From: Branchiostoma floridae
Lineage: Eukaryota; Chordata; Leptocardii; Amphioxiformes; Branchiostomatidae
Direction: 5' to 3'
Length of the DNA: 60,000 nt
Assembly (NCBI RefSeq): GCF_000003815.2
Contig: NC_049986.1
Location: 16,235,172-16,295,171 of the forward strand
The position numbers and the translations under genes were made by a program. The notes below the pieces were generated by a model that searched no databases, was not told where the DNA came from, and worked only from the letters and a program-made list of their open reading frames with translations. Below are positions 10,701 through 20,000 of the stretch, piece after piece (the first letter of the stretch is position 1; the number at the start of each line of letters is the position of its first letter).

Positions 10701-11279
10701 TGTCTTTATTATTTATATTATTATGCTTACAGGACGAAAAGCCGGGAGACACCGCTTTCCCATCCGTCTGAGGCGCCGACATAGTTTCGAATGAACTAGA
10801 ACTTCCGGTCCAACGTATATATCTGGCGTAGACCGGAAACCGCAATGTATTGTGGGATAGGCCGGATGCCTCCTCTACAACAGACTATACTTAGACGTAC
10901 GGGACTGTCCTTCGTAGAAGTGCATCCAACCTTTCAGTTGATTTTAAATACTCAACGATTGTACCGACTGTATACGTAGAGCTGCCTTGGCTCTGTGGAG
11001 TTGCCAGTAGCCATGATATAGATGTACTATGCAACATCGAGAAATTCTCTACTCTACTCTAATTCTCGCCTTTTTATCGCTGTTCAACGTTAAAAAAACT
11101 AGATGAGTATGTTCATCAGGTATGCATCTGTATCCGTTTTGTCCAGGTTCCCTACCTGCGCGTACCCCGAAGGCTGTGTGAAGGTGTATAACGATGACGG
11201 CTGTGAGATCATGGCCGTGATGGAGAACCAGGCTGACCAGGTCTGCGACCCGATAGGCTGCTGGCAGGTCGGAAAGTGA
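4734..11279 (+). CDS. Beta-microseminoprotein (PSP94)-like secreted protein, gene B
   Basis: Exons 4734-4809, 5165-5273 and 11147-11279 join to 105 codons plus TGA, with the same phases (1, 2) as gene A. The signal peptide begins MANLICVALLVASTL. Exon 2 contains ADETGKPHHPGDVWNNGCYT and exon 3 ends DPIGCWQVGK; ten cysteines lie in the mature chain. The polyadenylation signal AATAAA is at 11323. Intron 2 is 5.9 kb, against 417 bp in gene C, because of a transposon at 5655-10877; intron sequence on both sides of it still resembles gene C. The splice sites are intact, so the gene is probably functional, although correct splicing across the enlarged intron is inferred. Confidence 0.7.
7603..8271 (+). 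pseudogene. HIRAN-like protein fragment interrupted by an in-frame TAG
   Basis: One reading frame is open from 7603 to 8271 apart from TAG at 8011-8013. It encodes an acidic linker (VESEDSDDDEELE), then RLDFEPDNH, the stop, DRNVIKID, and NHWKVIGYMPVE. The pattern E-P-D-N-x-x-D-x-N-x-I followed 10-15 residues later by V-I-G-Y-M-P matches the HIRAN-domain core, found in SNF2/HLTF proteins and in many stand-alone invertebrate proteins. The stop falls inside the conserved core, so this copy is presumably dead, or read only by readthrough. No start codon is obvious. It lies inside the hAT-like element, which suggests capture or nesting. Confidence 0.5.
8934..9069. mobile_element. Foldback MITE (GTTACACCTGGATGA arms)
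   Basis: Two arms of about 55 bp pair with each other. The left contains CACCTGGATGACGTATGAAT and GGCATTTTTGCAGGAAA; the reverse-complemented right contains GCCTGGATGATGTATGCATG and GGCATTTTTGCTGGAAA. The loop is about 25 bp with (ACATTT)n. No coding capacity. Confidence 0.7.
9212..9564. mobile_element. CAGGGCTCGAAATAC MITE (hAT-type ends), copy 1
   Basis: Starts CAGGGCTCGAAATAC and ends GTATTTTGAGCCCTG, which are inverted repeats. The body repeatedly contains ACCTGCA/TGCAGGT words. The left and right parts recur at 30653-30840 and 34399-34554. CAGGG ends are common in hAT MITEs; a clean 8 bp duplication is not visible. Confidence 0.75.
9558..9853 (-). mobile_element. 5S rRNA-derived SINE with 38 bp flanking repeats
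   Basis: On the minus strand, 9818 to 9701 (118 nt) reads as 5S rRNA: GCTACGGCC at the start, GATCTCGGAAGTTAAGCA at the internal control region, GTGCTTGGATGGGGGACC at box C, and GCTGTAGCC at the end. A tail of about 105 nt (9700-9596) with CTCGACCACGTTAAACAGCC follows. Direct repeats starting AGCCCTGAAACAGATTTG occupy 9558-9595 and 9816-9853. Internal pol III promoter, tail and flanking duplication fit a SINE3-type element better than a free 5S gene. The left repeat includes the terminus of the neighbouring MITE, so the SINE landed later. Confidence 0.8.
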
Positions 11280-12435
11280 GCTGGGAACAACAAAGCTGTT
11301 CAAGTGCCCCTCGATGCGTTGCAATAAAGCACATGTATCGAAGAATCGTGTCCACCTGATCTTTCACTACAAACAGGCATGCTGGAACTAAACTGCCCCT
11401 TAGGTGTACGTCACATTTCCTACCCGGGGCCCGGCCGGGCTGTTTGCGGAAAGCAAAAAAATAAAGTTTATGCCAACAAAGGCATGCTGTAGAATCGTTT
11501 TTTGTCCGTTTTGTGTTTTAGCTGTTTTTTATGTCTTGCATTTCGTTCCTCAAAACTGCCCGGCCGGGTCCCTTTGTGGAAATGTGACGTTAGCCTTAGT
11601 GGGGCTGTCCTTGGTACTGAATGAACTTATACAGCAGCTGACGATCCATGGTATGGAAGTACATATTGGGATTTAGTAGTCCTGTCGGGCAAATGGAAAG
11701 TCAGTTGCAAATAGAGCTGTTTACTGATTCATTCTTCTTAATCTTCACTTGAATTCGAGGGGTAACGCTTGTTCGGTAGCTAATACTGGTATGGAACATT
11801 AAAAATGGGAAAAAACGCGTTTTATAGCTGTGGGAGAAAGCTACACTCATGTCAGTTTGCGCCGTGAGACAGTTGCAGGTAGTATTAACCTTTAGCACAC
11901 TGAAGTAGCCGCTTGGCTATCCAATTTGTATTGGTCATGGAGAAGGGCGAAGGTTGAAACATATATATCCTTATAACTTTGCCCGGCGTAGTCGTATTAT
12001 ATAGTCGTCAATGATCACTCTTAGGTTGACGTCACGTATACGTCATTGCACGCTCATGTCCCACATCGATTTGCATAACCAGCTGATTTCTTTCCCATCG
12101 TGTGACCTTTAAAACATCACAGCATTATCTCGTGCTGTCATACTATTTACATTGACAATGGTGAAAGATATCTCGCATGCAATTAAGCACTCTGTACATT
12201 TCAGACTGAAAAAAAACAACGAGGAGTTACAATAACTTCCTTGGCAAGCCAAACATTCTAGGCTAGGCGTAACTTTTAGTTTGTGGTGTAAGTCAGATCT
12301 GTTTCGTAGAAAGAGACTGGATCTCATCATTTTCTGTTTGTTTATTAAAAGTCTCTACAAAACTAACATATTTCAGTCGATCTGCAAGTGAAACCTAAGA
12401 GAAATTGGCATTACTAACACTGCAAAATTCCATCA
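11280..12435 (+). promoter_or_regulatory. Gene B to C spacer with CRE and octamer elements
   Basis: Contains the gene B 3' UTR (AATAAA 11323-11328) and, before gene C, TGACGTCA (12027-12034) and ATTTGCAT (12069-12076), in the same order and spacing as upstream of gene B. Flanking words TTAGG before the CRE and AACCAGCTGATTTC after the octamer are also shared. The middle, 11400-11900, shows no recognisable feature. Confidence 0.55.
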
Positions 12436-12490
12436 GGCGGTCTGCAGAATTTGTAGAACCGCCCACATGTTTGCTCTCGCCTATGTAAAC
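12436..12490 (+). promoter_or_regulatory. Core promoter block of gene C
   Basis: GGCGGT (12436-12441) and ACCGCC (12458-12463) are followed by CCACATGTTTGCTCTCGCC and TATGTAAAC (12482-12490), 82 bp before the ATG. Confidence 0.6.
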
Positions 12491-12563
12491 ATAACTTGCA
12501 GACTTAAATCAACTTTCTCGGTTCAGACACCTCTTTTCGTCCAACATACACGAGAGAAGAAAC

Positions 12564-13480
12564 ATGGCGAACCTCATCTGCGTCGCTCTCTTGGTAGTCT
12601 CTACTCTGCTCATCAATGTGAATGGGTACGTGGTACAAGGTAAGAGGTTTGCTAACAGCTAAGCATATCACTAGCAAGAAAAATACATTACTTTAGACAA
12701 GGGGACTGAACGCTGCATTAAATTCAAAAAGTTGAACATGCCATATGGAACACGGTGGGAGGTAAAACCGGCGCGTAGTGTACCTAGTGTTTTCATGTTT
12801 TTAAGTTTCCTATATTGCCAGGACCGTGCCCGGCGGATGAGACCGGCAAGCCTTACCAACCAGGAGACGTATGGAACCAGGGCTGCTACACGTGCCAATG
12901 TTGGGCCGGGGCCCACGGCTGCAACCAGGCGTAAGTATCATGTAGATCTTGCAATAATTGTGATCCATACGATTTGTTTTGCGTGATTGAAGTGACGTTG
13001 ACGGAAAGTGGCGTCCAGTCGATATTTTTGCGCACGAGTATGGTGTAGCGGTTTTAATGATAATAACTTCCCTATTTAAAACCCATTATTATAGAAAATC
13101 TGCACTAAAGTTTTCCCGTGCTACCGTTTAACTTGCTTGGGAATTCTATGGATTGCACCGACTGTAGAAGTACCTTGCTGTCGTGGGAATTGCCAGTAGA
13201 AATGATACTGTTAAGCAGATGTGCGACTTTGCAACATTGACAAATCCTCTAACATGTCGCCTTATCATGGTTCGTCAATAAAAACTAGAGTATGTTCATT
13301 GTACTAATACTAGTACCCTTATATATCTTTGTTTTCGTTTTGTCCAGGTTCCCTACCTGCTCGTACCCCGCAGGCTGTGTGAAGGTGTATAACGATGACG
13401 GCTGTGAGATCATGGCCGTGATGGAGAATCAGGCGGACCAGGTCTGCGACCCGATAGGCTGCTGGGCGGTCGGAAAGTGA
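12564..13480 (+). CDS. Beta-microseminoprotein (PSP94)-like secreted protein, gene C
   Basis: The most compact copy: exons 12564-12639, 12822-12930 and 13348-13480, 105 codons plus TGA, with introns of 182 and 417 bp and standard GTAAG donors. The signal peptide begins MANLICVALLVVSTL. Exon 2 includes ADETGKPYQPGDVWNQGCYT, and the C-terminus is GCWAVGK. All ten cysteines are kept. No canonical AATAAA follows; AGTAAA at 13534-13539 is the likely variant signal. It is closer to gene B than to A by my by-eye exon 2 comparison (about 16 versus 29 differences of 109). Its short introns probably show the ancestral layout. Confidence 0.72.
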
Positions 13481-13583
13481 GCTGGGTACAAAGCTGTCCA
13501 AGTCGCTAGTATGGCCCTCCAATGAAGCATCAAAGTAAATACATGCATGTATATCGAACCACCGTGTCCAATGACTTTCCACA

Positions 13584-13683
13584 NNNNNNNNNNNNNNNNN
13601 NNNNNNNNNNNNNNNNNNNNNNNNNNNNNNNNNNNNNNNNNNNNNNNNNNNNNNNNNNNNNNNNNNNNNNNNNNNNNNNNNNN
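13584..13683. other. Assembly gap (100 N)
   Basis: A run of exactly 100 N, probably a placeholder of unknown true length. Confidence 0.95.
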
Positions 13684-13752
13684 CTCTCGCTCCATATTTA
13701 GAAAAAAAAAATCCTTGAACCAAGAAATTAAATTGGTGTGGCCTTATGTACT
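13684..13752. mobile_element. Truncated right end of GGCCACACCAATTT MITE
   Basis: Begins directly at the gap with CTCTCGCTCCATATTT and ends AATTGGTGTGGCC followed by TTA. It matches the right end of the element at 17381-18338. The left part is lost in the gap. Confidence 0.65.
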
Positions 13753-15899
13753 TTTGCAGCCGCTTGGCTCATAACTTCCCATCCCACATAAACCTGGGGC
13801 ATCTGCACCTTTGACTGACTGACCCTTACTTCCTCCTCCTTACCTCATTTAAAAGCGGCCTGCAGGACGATTTTCATCTGCTCATAGATAAAAAAAAAAA
13901 AAAAAAGTGTGTAAATTTTACCAGAGGTGTCACATCTGCTAGTAAATCTTGCTTTCGAATAGCTCCTGTTCTGACACATTCGTGGACGTCATCCGGGGAG
14001 GTTATTGTCCTTTGCTTGTTGTAGACAGCCGTGACTGGTGCATTTCTGGTACAAGTCAAATGTTTCAGACTGTAGGTCTTGACTTGAAACAACATTATAG
14101 CAGCAAACATTGCACAATATGCACACTGAGTGTTGGGTTTCTAGCGTGGGTGATTTCTTATGTTTTGAGGAAAAAGGTGACTGAACGGGAAGAACAAAAT
14201 ATGGAGAGTAAAGACCATTGATGAAAACATATTACAGAAAGATGTACAAGGCTAAGTTAGTACTGAACCGCACCAGTAGAGGTAACAGGAATGATGTAGC
14301 AAACTCCCATTAGAGTCAAAGATGTAAGAAACATCCAAAGTGTAGTTTGATAGTTTGCAATAAGTTGCTAGTTGAGTAATATTATGGTATAAGACTGGTT
14401 GCATGTGAAGATAATGGTTGGTAGCAGTTTAAATATTAGGGATAGAATTTGTATGTGTATGGAAGCAGTAGGTAGTGGGTTGCAAGGCACATATAAAACA
14501 AAGAAGAATGAAGCACACATAGTTTCACCCTCCCTTCTTCTTCTAACAGTGGAGCTTGCATTGCTTGAGTCGTGTCACAGGTTTGCATCAGTACCTCTGG
14601 CTGGCAAGCTTTGGGACAAAATGACATGGCACAACAGTAAAACCACATGGAGATGCTTGATGAAGCATATTTATTCACCACAAATCTGTGCGATCCACAA
14701 AGCTGGAGCTATGCCATCCTGTTAACCAACAAAAGACTGAACGGTGACGCACAGCATGCACAAAGCAGCTGTGGGTTTCTTCTTCGTACAGCAGTTTCAG
14801 GAACAAGAAATAATAACAAGAGAAACTAAGGACTTCTTGTAGCTATGTACTAGTAACAGCTACAATGTGAAATGTGTGAACTGTTCACCACCTTTACTGT
14901 ACATCACAGGTCTTCAGCAGAAATCAGAAACACAAATAGTTCTGAAAGCGTCAACAAAAAATCAGAAAATCACCAAAGCAAATGAATATCATACATGAGC
15001 AGATATATGTCAGACCATCATCTGCATTAGTCAGCCATCCTTATCTTATGTCAGATATTAACAACGAACATCAGTCATCTTCATCCAACTGGCATTGACG
15101 TACATCTGGAAACATCATTCTTGTTCTAGCACAAGTCCGATTCTCTTACTCAAAACTCTTCCTAATAAAGCAGTTGATGGCATTCATGGCTGACGATGCC
15201 TTTTTCTCTCTACATGGCAGCAATATATTGGTCTATTTTGTCTCCTAAGACATCGTACACAAGGGCGTTCTTCTCAACATCATCATTGCATTCCACAAAT
15301 CTGGTCAAAGTAGGAAAGGCCAGTGCTTTAAAGGAGGGAAAGAGAGATGGAAGTAGAAGAAAGGCAAGGGTGTGAGAAGGTGAAGTGTGCTCAACTGAAT
15401 CAGAAAGTTGACTCCAGAAGCTTAAAGGAGTGAAAAAAAGACAGCATGCCATCCGTGAGGATGTTTAACACACCGGACTCAAGTCAATGATAAACAGTTT
15501 GTGATCATCAACATAGCACATCCCCATCCACTGGTACATAAGATGATGTGGTCACAAAGGAACCTAAGAATCTGTTGCCATGGAGGCACAAGTATTGACC
15601 AGGTAAAACACCTGGTGAACAAACATCAGATTCTGCATCTATTAAAGATTCAAAGTTCTTGAGCAGGATTCTCTTCCATGGAAAAGACATTTCCAGTCCT
15701 CAACTGGTCCTGTATGATCTTGGTAGATCAGCATGTTCCATTCGTTTCTTCATCCAACGTCTTCATACTTTCATCCTTTTTCAGCATTTGTGCAGGGAAT
15801 TAAATTGTTCCTAGTTGTTGACATCCAACTCAAGAAACTATACAGCCTTACAGGTAACTTGTTACAGCTATAATAAGGACTATGGCTAGCATATTATTA
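13753..15899. other. Gene-poor spacer with weak coding-like fragments
   Basis: No gene can be supported. On the minus strand some short segments read like protein: RTITSPDDVHECV near 14010, RFVECNDDVEKNALVYDVLG near 15280, and LCLHGNRFLGSF near 15580. They are in different frames, separated by stops and not joined by clear splice sites. They may be remnants of a decayed gene or chance. The rest is AT-rich and featureless. Confidence 0.35.
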
Positions 15900-15909
15900 C
15901 AAACATAGA

Positions 15910-15915
15910 TTTATT
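15910..15915 (-). terminator. Polyadenylation signal of CIZ1
   Basis: TTTATT on the plus strand is AATAAA on the minus strand, about 257 bp past the CIZ1 stop codon. This gives a plausible short 3' UTR; a cleavage site was not identified. Confidence 0.5.
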
Positions 15916-16171
15916 CTTTATATTTCTTTAAATAAATCGATCAATATCTGACAGTGCCTGAGCAAAATATGAACATCTTCTGAGACCACATCATTTTTCA
16001 AAGATGTGAGCCAACGAAAAAGAGCACGAAATGTCGCCTAATTGTTTCCTGTAAGATGTGGCAAACTTTTCACTACTTGGATGTGAAGTGTCGCATGTTA
16101 CAAACTTCAAAGTCATGTTTCTAAACTTAAAGCATCCAAGCAATACATGATGAAACAGTCAAACCCTGTTA

Positions 16172-17026
16172 TCATTTCCTCCTTCCCCCACGAGTTGACT
16201 TCCGCGCAGTTTTGCGGCCCCCTCTGCGAGCAGGGCTGGGCTTGTCCAAACTCGGTGTATCTGGCGAGCTCATAAGTAAGTCCTGGTTCGGTACTACTGG
16301 AGTTGACGGGCCTTGTTTGCACAAATCTGATTCACTGTTGACTACTTTGGTATCCTCCGTGATGGTGTCTTCAACTGTATCTTTATGATTTGATTCAACC
16401 TTTGGTGCATCTGCAGTTTTGTCATCACAGCTTTCTGTCAGATACTCTTCTATCTCACTCATGAGGCTAGGCGTGCCGGCTCGGGGTACCTTTGCGTTCC
16501 CCGATCCATCATCAACATCCTCCGTGTTCCTAACTGTTGTGTCCATCAATTGCTTGGCATCACTCTCATCTCCGTGACCCAAACCATCCACAGTTTTGTC
16601 TGCATCGAAGCTCAGAGAAAAACTGTCCACTATTCTGATGTTCATTGCTGCATCGACTGGACTGTTGTCCTGGACTTCCATGACCTCGAAGCCCGGACTG
16701 TCCATCAGACTGGATATGTTGTAAGCTTGCACGTTGCTCGCAGTTGTTGGCCACACTTCTCCAGCAGCAGCAGAAGATGTTGACTCCATCTGTGGTGTCA
16801 CATCATCGTCACGATGATCTGTTCCCCTTCCTGATTCCACTGCCAGACCTGAGTCCTCCTCCATCCCTGCTGCAGAGGCCTGCGTGGATGACTGTGGATG
16901 TCTACTCTGCTTTGTGCTGAAGGATGATGCTTCATCAGAGGAGGCTGAAGGTTCTACATCAGAGGTTGTACTGGAGCCTTTGACACATGTTCTGTCCTCT
17001 ACACAGATGGATTTCTCCAGTTCTGC
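16172..17026 (-). CDS. CIZ1: CIZ1 last exon: Ser/Asp-rich tail and basic C-terminus
   Basis: Acceptor TTTTTTCAG precedes GCAGAACTGGAG; 284 residues (652-935) then a stop at 16172-16174. It is low-complexity, with many S, T, D and E. The end is strongly basic (RRGGRKTARKSTRGGRRK) and could bind nucleic acid or act as a nuclear localisation signal. The exon is much longer than the human post-matrin tail, so this part is lineage-specific. Confidence 0.85.
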   Translation of the reverse strand, partial: AELEKSICVEDRTCVKGSSTTSDVEPSASSDEASSFSTKQSRHPQSSTQASAAGMEEDSGLAVESGRGTDHRDDDVTPQMESTSSAAAGEVWPTTASNVQAYNISSLMDSPGFEVMEVQDNSPVDAAMNIRIVDSFSLSFDADKTVDGLGHGDESDAKQLMDTTVRNTEDVDDGSGNAKVPRAGTPSLMSEIEEYLTESCDDKTADAPKVESNHKDTVEDTITEDTKVVNSESDLCKQGPSTPVVPNQDLLMSSPDTPSLDKPSPARRGGRKTARKSTRGGRRK

Positions 17027-20000
17027 CTGAAAAAACACAATCCTAACAATGAGAAAAGGTTAACTATGCATAGATGAAGGTTAGACACCTAAGTAGTAAG
17101 AGATACCCAAAAGCTACTGTTTTTTTGTCATTAGGTTAACTATGGTTGGAACTTGTTAATCTTAGTGGTAATCTGTGTTGGATGAAAAGAAATACACATA
17201 CACGGAATAAAGGAATAATACACATCCAAATGGGTTAACTTGTAACATATGCAGTGACATTTTCAAACCCAGGTAAAGGGTGTGAATGAGCAATATAACA
17301 CCAGCAAAGTACATTGTATATAAATGATATGCATAGTATGTACCAAATACCATATGACAAGCACAAATTAAACGTCTTTAGGCCACACCAATTTAATTAC
17401 TTGGTTCACGGATTCGCTCGCTCCTATTTTTTGGAAACAAAAATAACAAGTGCTTTTAAAAAAGCTGGCATTTTGCCAATGTTTGCGTGTGTGAACGTTT
17501 TTTTCTAGTTATTAGAATGTCATATAAATAGAACAGAGTAACTAAACCTGATATTGGCGCATGGAGAGATTCACATATGTGCCTGAATCTAGATCTAGAC
17601 GCCACCTGTTAAAATTTGCGTGAACTGCAGCAAATTTCACTACACTGCCTGTTTTTGAGTGAGCTCTGTTGCGGGGCATTTTTAAGTTTTTTTTTTTAAT
17701 TTCTATTTCTATTCGGCAAAAAAACGAAGCGGCGAATCCGTTAACCAAAGAAATAAATTGGTGTGGCCAAATGGATGTAAAATTTAGTATTTTAATGGAT
17801 GTAAAAAAGAAAAAAAAAGAAAAACTACCTCCCTGGATTCGAACCGGGTGCATTGGTTTAGAATGCGTAAACTTTAACCACTGCGCCAGTGCGAACATGT
17901 TGGAAAAATGCCTGTTTTAACAGGTTTAGAAATGTTTGGCATGGATTGAACAGGTCCGTTCATCTCAACATCACTCCATCACAACGGCGACTATTCTGGC
18001 CTCAGAGCATTTTGCCGCTAAGGCGGCAAAATGCAAAAATAAAAATTACCACTCATCAAATTTTCACCATTAATGAAACCATTCACTAACTTTCTGGTGT
18101 AGCAAATTGGCCTTTATATTATAAGCTCCTTAAGATGTGGGTACAGGTGCTGTTACTGTACCGTAATAGTGTTTTCGTACTTTTTTCAAGCTGAAAACTT
18201 TTTATTCTTTATGTTTTGGATTAGCCATTACCTTTACACCAACCATTTTACAATTTTTATTTTCATTTTTATTTTGCCCTCTCGCTCCATATTTTTTATG
18301 AAAAAATCTGTGAACCAAGAAATCAAATTGGTGTGGCCTTAGAGTATGAAATGTTCATCTGAAAAAAAAATGAAACATATTTTGGATCATCTATACTTTT
18401 ACTTAAGATGAATAAACTAACTGTGTCAGGCTGGTATCAAACTAACAGACTTCAAGGATAGGAGAGTATAATACTGGTATAAACTTAACACATTGAAGGG
18501 ATGGCACACAAACAACATGAACATGACACAAACATTTTCACCTTAACATTGTCATAGTGCAGTTGTGACTTGCAATGGCCGACAATGGCAGAAGCCTCAT
18601 TCTTGTAGAACTTGTGGCACAGCTTACAGAAGTAGCCGGTAATCGGGATCACAAACTCCTGACCTGTTGACATCACAAAACAAAAATAAAGTAAGTACAG
18701 TTGCGACACTTTATTATTACATGTAGGTCTTTCAATAACTATCATGAGGTACAAAATTAGATATATCAAGCTACTAATGTAGTTTTACATTACACAAGAC
18801 TTTGTATGCAACTGCAATGGAAAATTTAAATCAACCAGATTTCAGTTGAATCTTTGCTTTCAATTTTATCAATTTTGTACACAAAATTGCAAATTTCCAA
18901 AGTCTCCTCACCTACAGCACAGTCAGGATCATATGGCGGTAGGAGCAGTTCCTCTACAACTTCCTCAGGTGCCTCTGCTTGTGTTTCTTCCATGGCATCT
19001 ACATTAGTTGTGTTATTCACACTTTGTGGTTGTGCATGTAATGTATCCTTGGTTTGGATCAGCGCAGTGTTTTGGACTTCCAGTACTTGTGCTTCTGTTG
19101 TAGGTTCTGTTTGGGTTGTAGTTGCACTCTCTGCTTGTGCGTGCACCGTCTCTTCTGTTTGAAGTGCTGTGGTGTTTTCTGTACCCTGTGCCTGTGCTGA
19201 AGCTTCCGATTCTTCCCTCTGAACCTTGGCATTGTTCTCCTCATCCATTACTTGGATCTGCGATGTTTCTTTTGATTCTGTAGATGTGGCATCCTCTGCA
19301 ACATGTGCGGCTACCTGCTCTTTGTTTTCTTCAACTTTCATCTCTGAAGACTTCTCTAAAGTCTCTTCTCCAGGTTGCACTTCAGTTTGCAAACTGTTCT
19401 TCTCACCATTCATCTCTATTTCTTCAGTTTGCAGATTTCCCATCTCTTGAGGTTGACTTGCAGTGCCTTCAGTCCCCACCTTACCCTGAGCCATGTTCCC
19501 CTCTTCCATTGGTGTTGTCTCTGGTGTAGGGGACGCTGGTGTTGTGTTAACAACACTGTCCTGTGCTTGTTCATCCTGCATTTCTTCTGTAGCTGTACCA
19601 ACAGGATAATGTACTTTACTGTACTATATGAACAATACCAAAATATATATATTATGTAAATCCAAATACTCAATCTAGGTATTGGAACTTATGGTTGCAA
19701 CACTATGAAAACAATAAAAGTTAAATAATCAGGAAAGCTATAGAAAATCTTGCAAAATGTCAAAAATTCGTAAAGTGAGTGACTTGTCTTGAATCAATAC
19801 TTAAAGAACTTCACAAAATGTTGCAAACCTGTGAGATACCACACAAAGGCTGGAAATGTTACCTTGATGTTAGTTGATAAGGCGTCAGAAGGATGACAGC
19901 TGAGACAAAATGATACCAGTTTCAACCTTTTATTGTTTTCATCATAATCAAGAACCCCAAGAACACAAAGGCTGGAAACGTTACCTTGAAGTTGGTTTTG

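Larger units (their letters stand above)
5655..10877. mobile_element. hAT-like DNA transposon (5.2 kb) in intron 2 of gene B
   Basis: Left end CAGAGGAGGCATCCGG, right end reverse-complemented TAGAGGAGGCATCCGG, with weaker similarity inward (CCCAnAATnCAnT). Perfect 8 bp direct repeats CAACAGAC flank it at 5647-5654 and 10878-10885. Eight-base duplications and C/TAG ends are typical of hAT elements. I found no hAT transposase, so it is non-autonomous or decayed. Inside lie a HIRAN-like ORF remnant, a foldback element, a MITE and a 5S-derived SINE. Between about 5700 and 7600 there is only AT-rich sequence without recognisable content, apart from a 13 bp-arm hairpin (5985-5997 with 6058-6070) and a 24 bp direct duplication near 7450-7500. 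Confidence 0.75.

Noticed and set aside
15440-15530. YVDD-like tetrapeptide on the minus strand, reminiscent of reverse transcriptase
   Set aside because: No other reverse transcriptase motifs are nearby and the frame is closed within 20 codons; chance is more likely.
17826-17897. Functional tRNA gene
   Set aside because: A and B boxes are good, but the acceptor stem does not pair and the T stem is mismatched.
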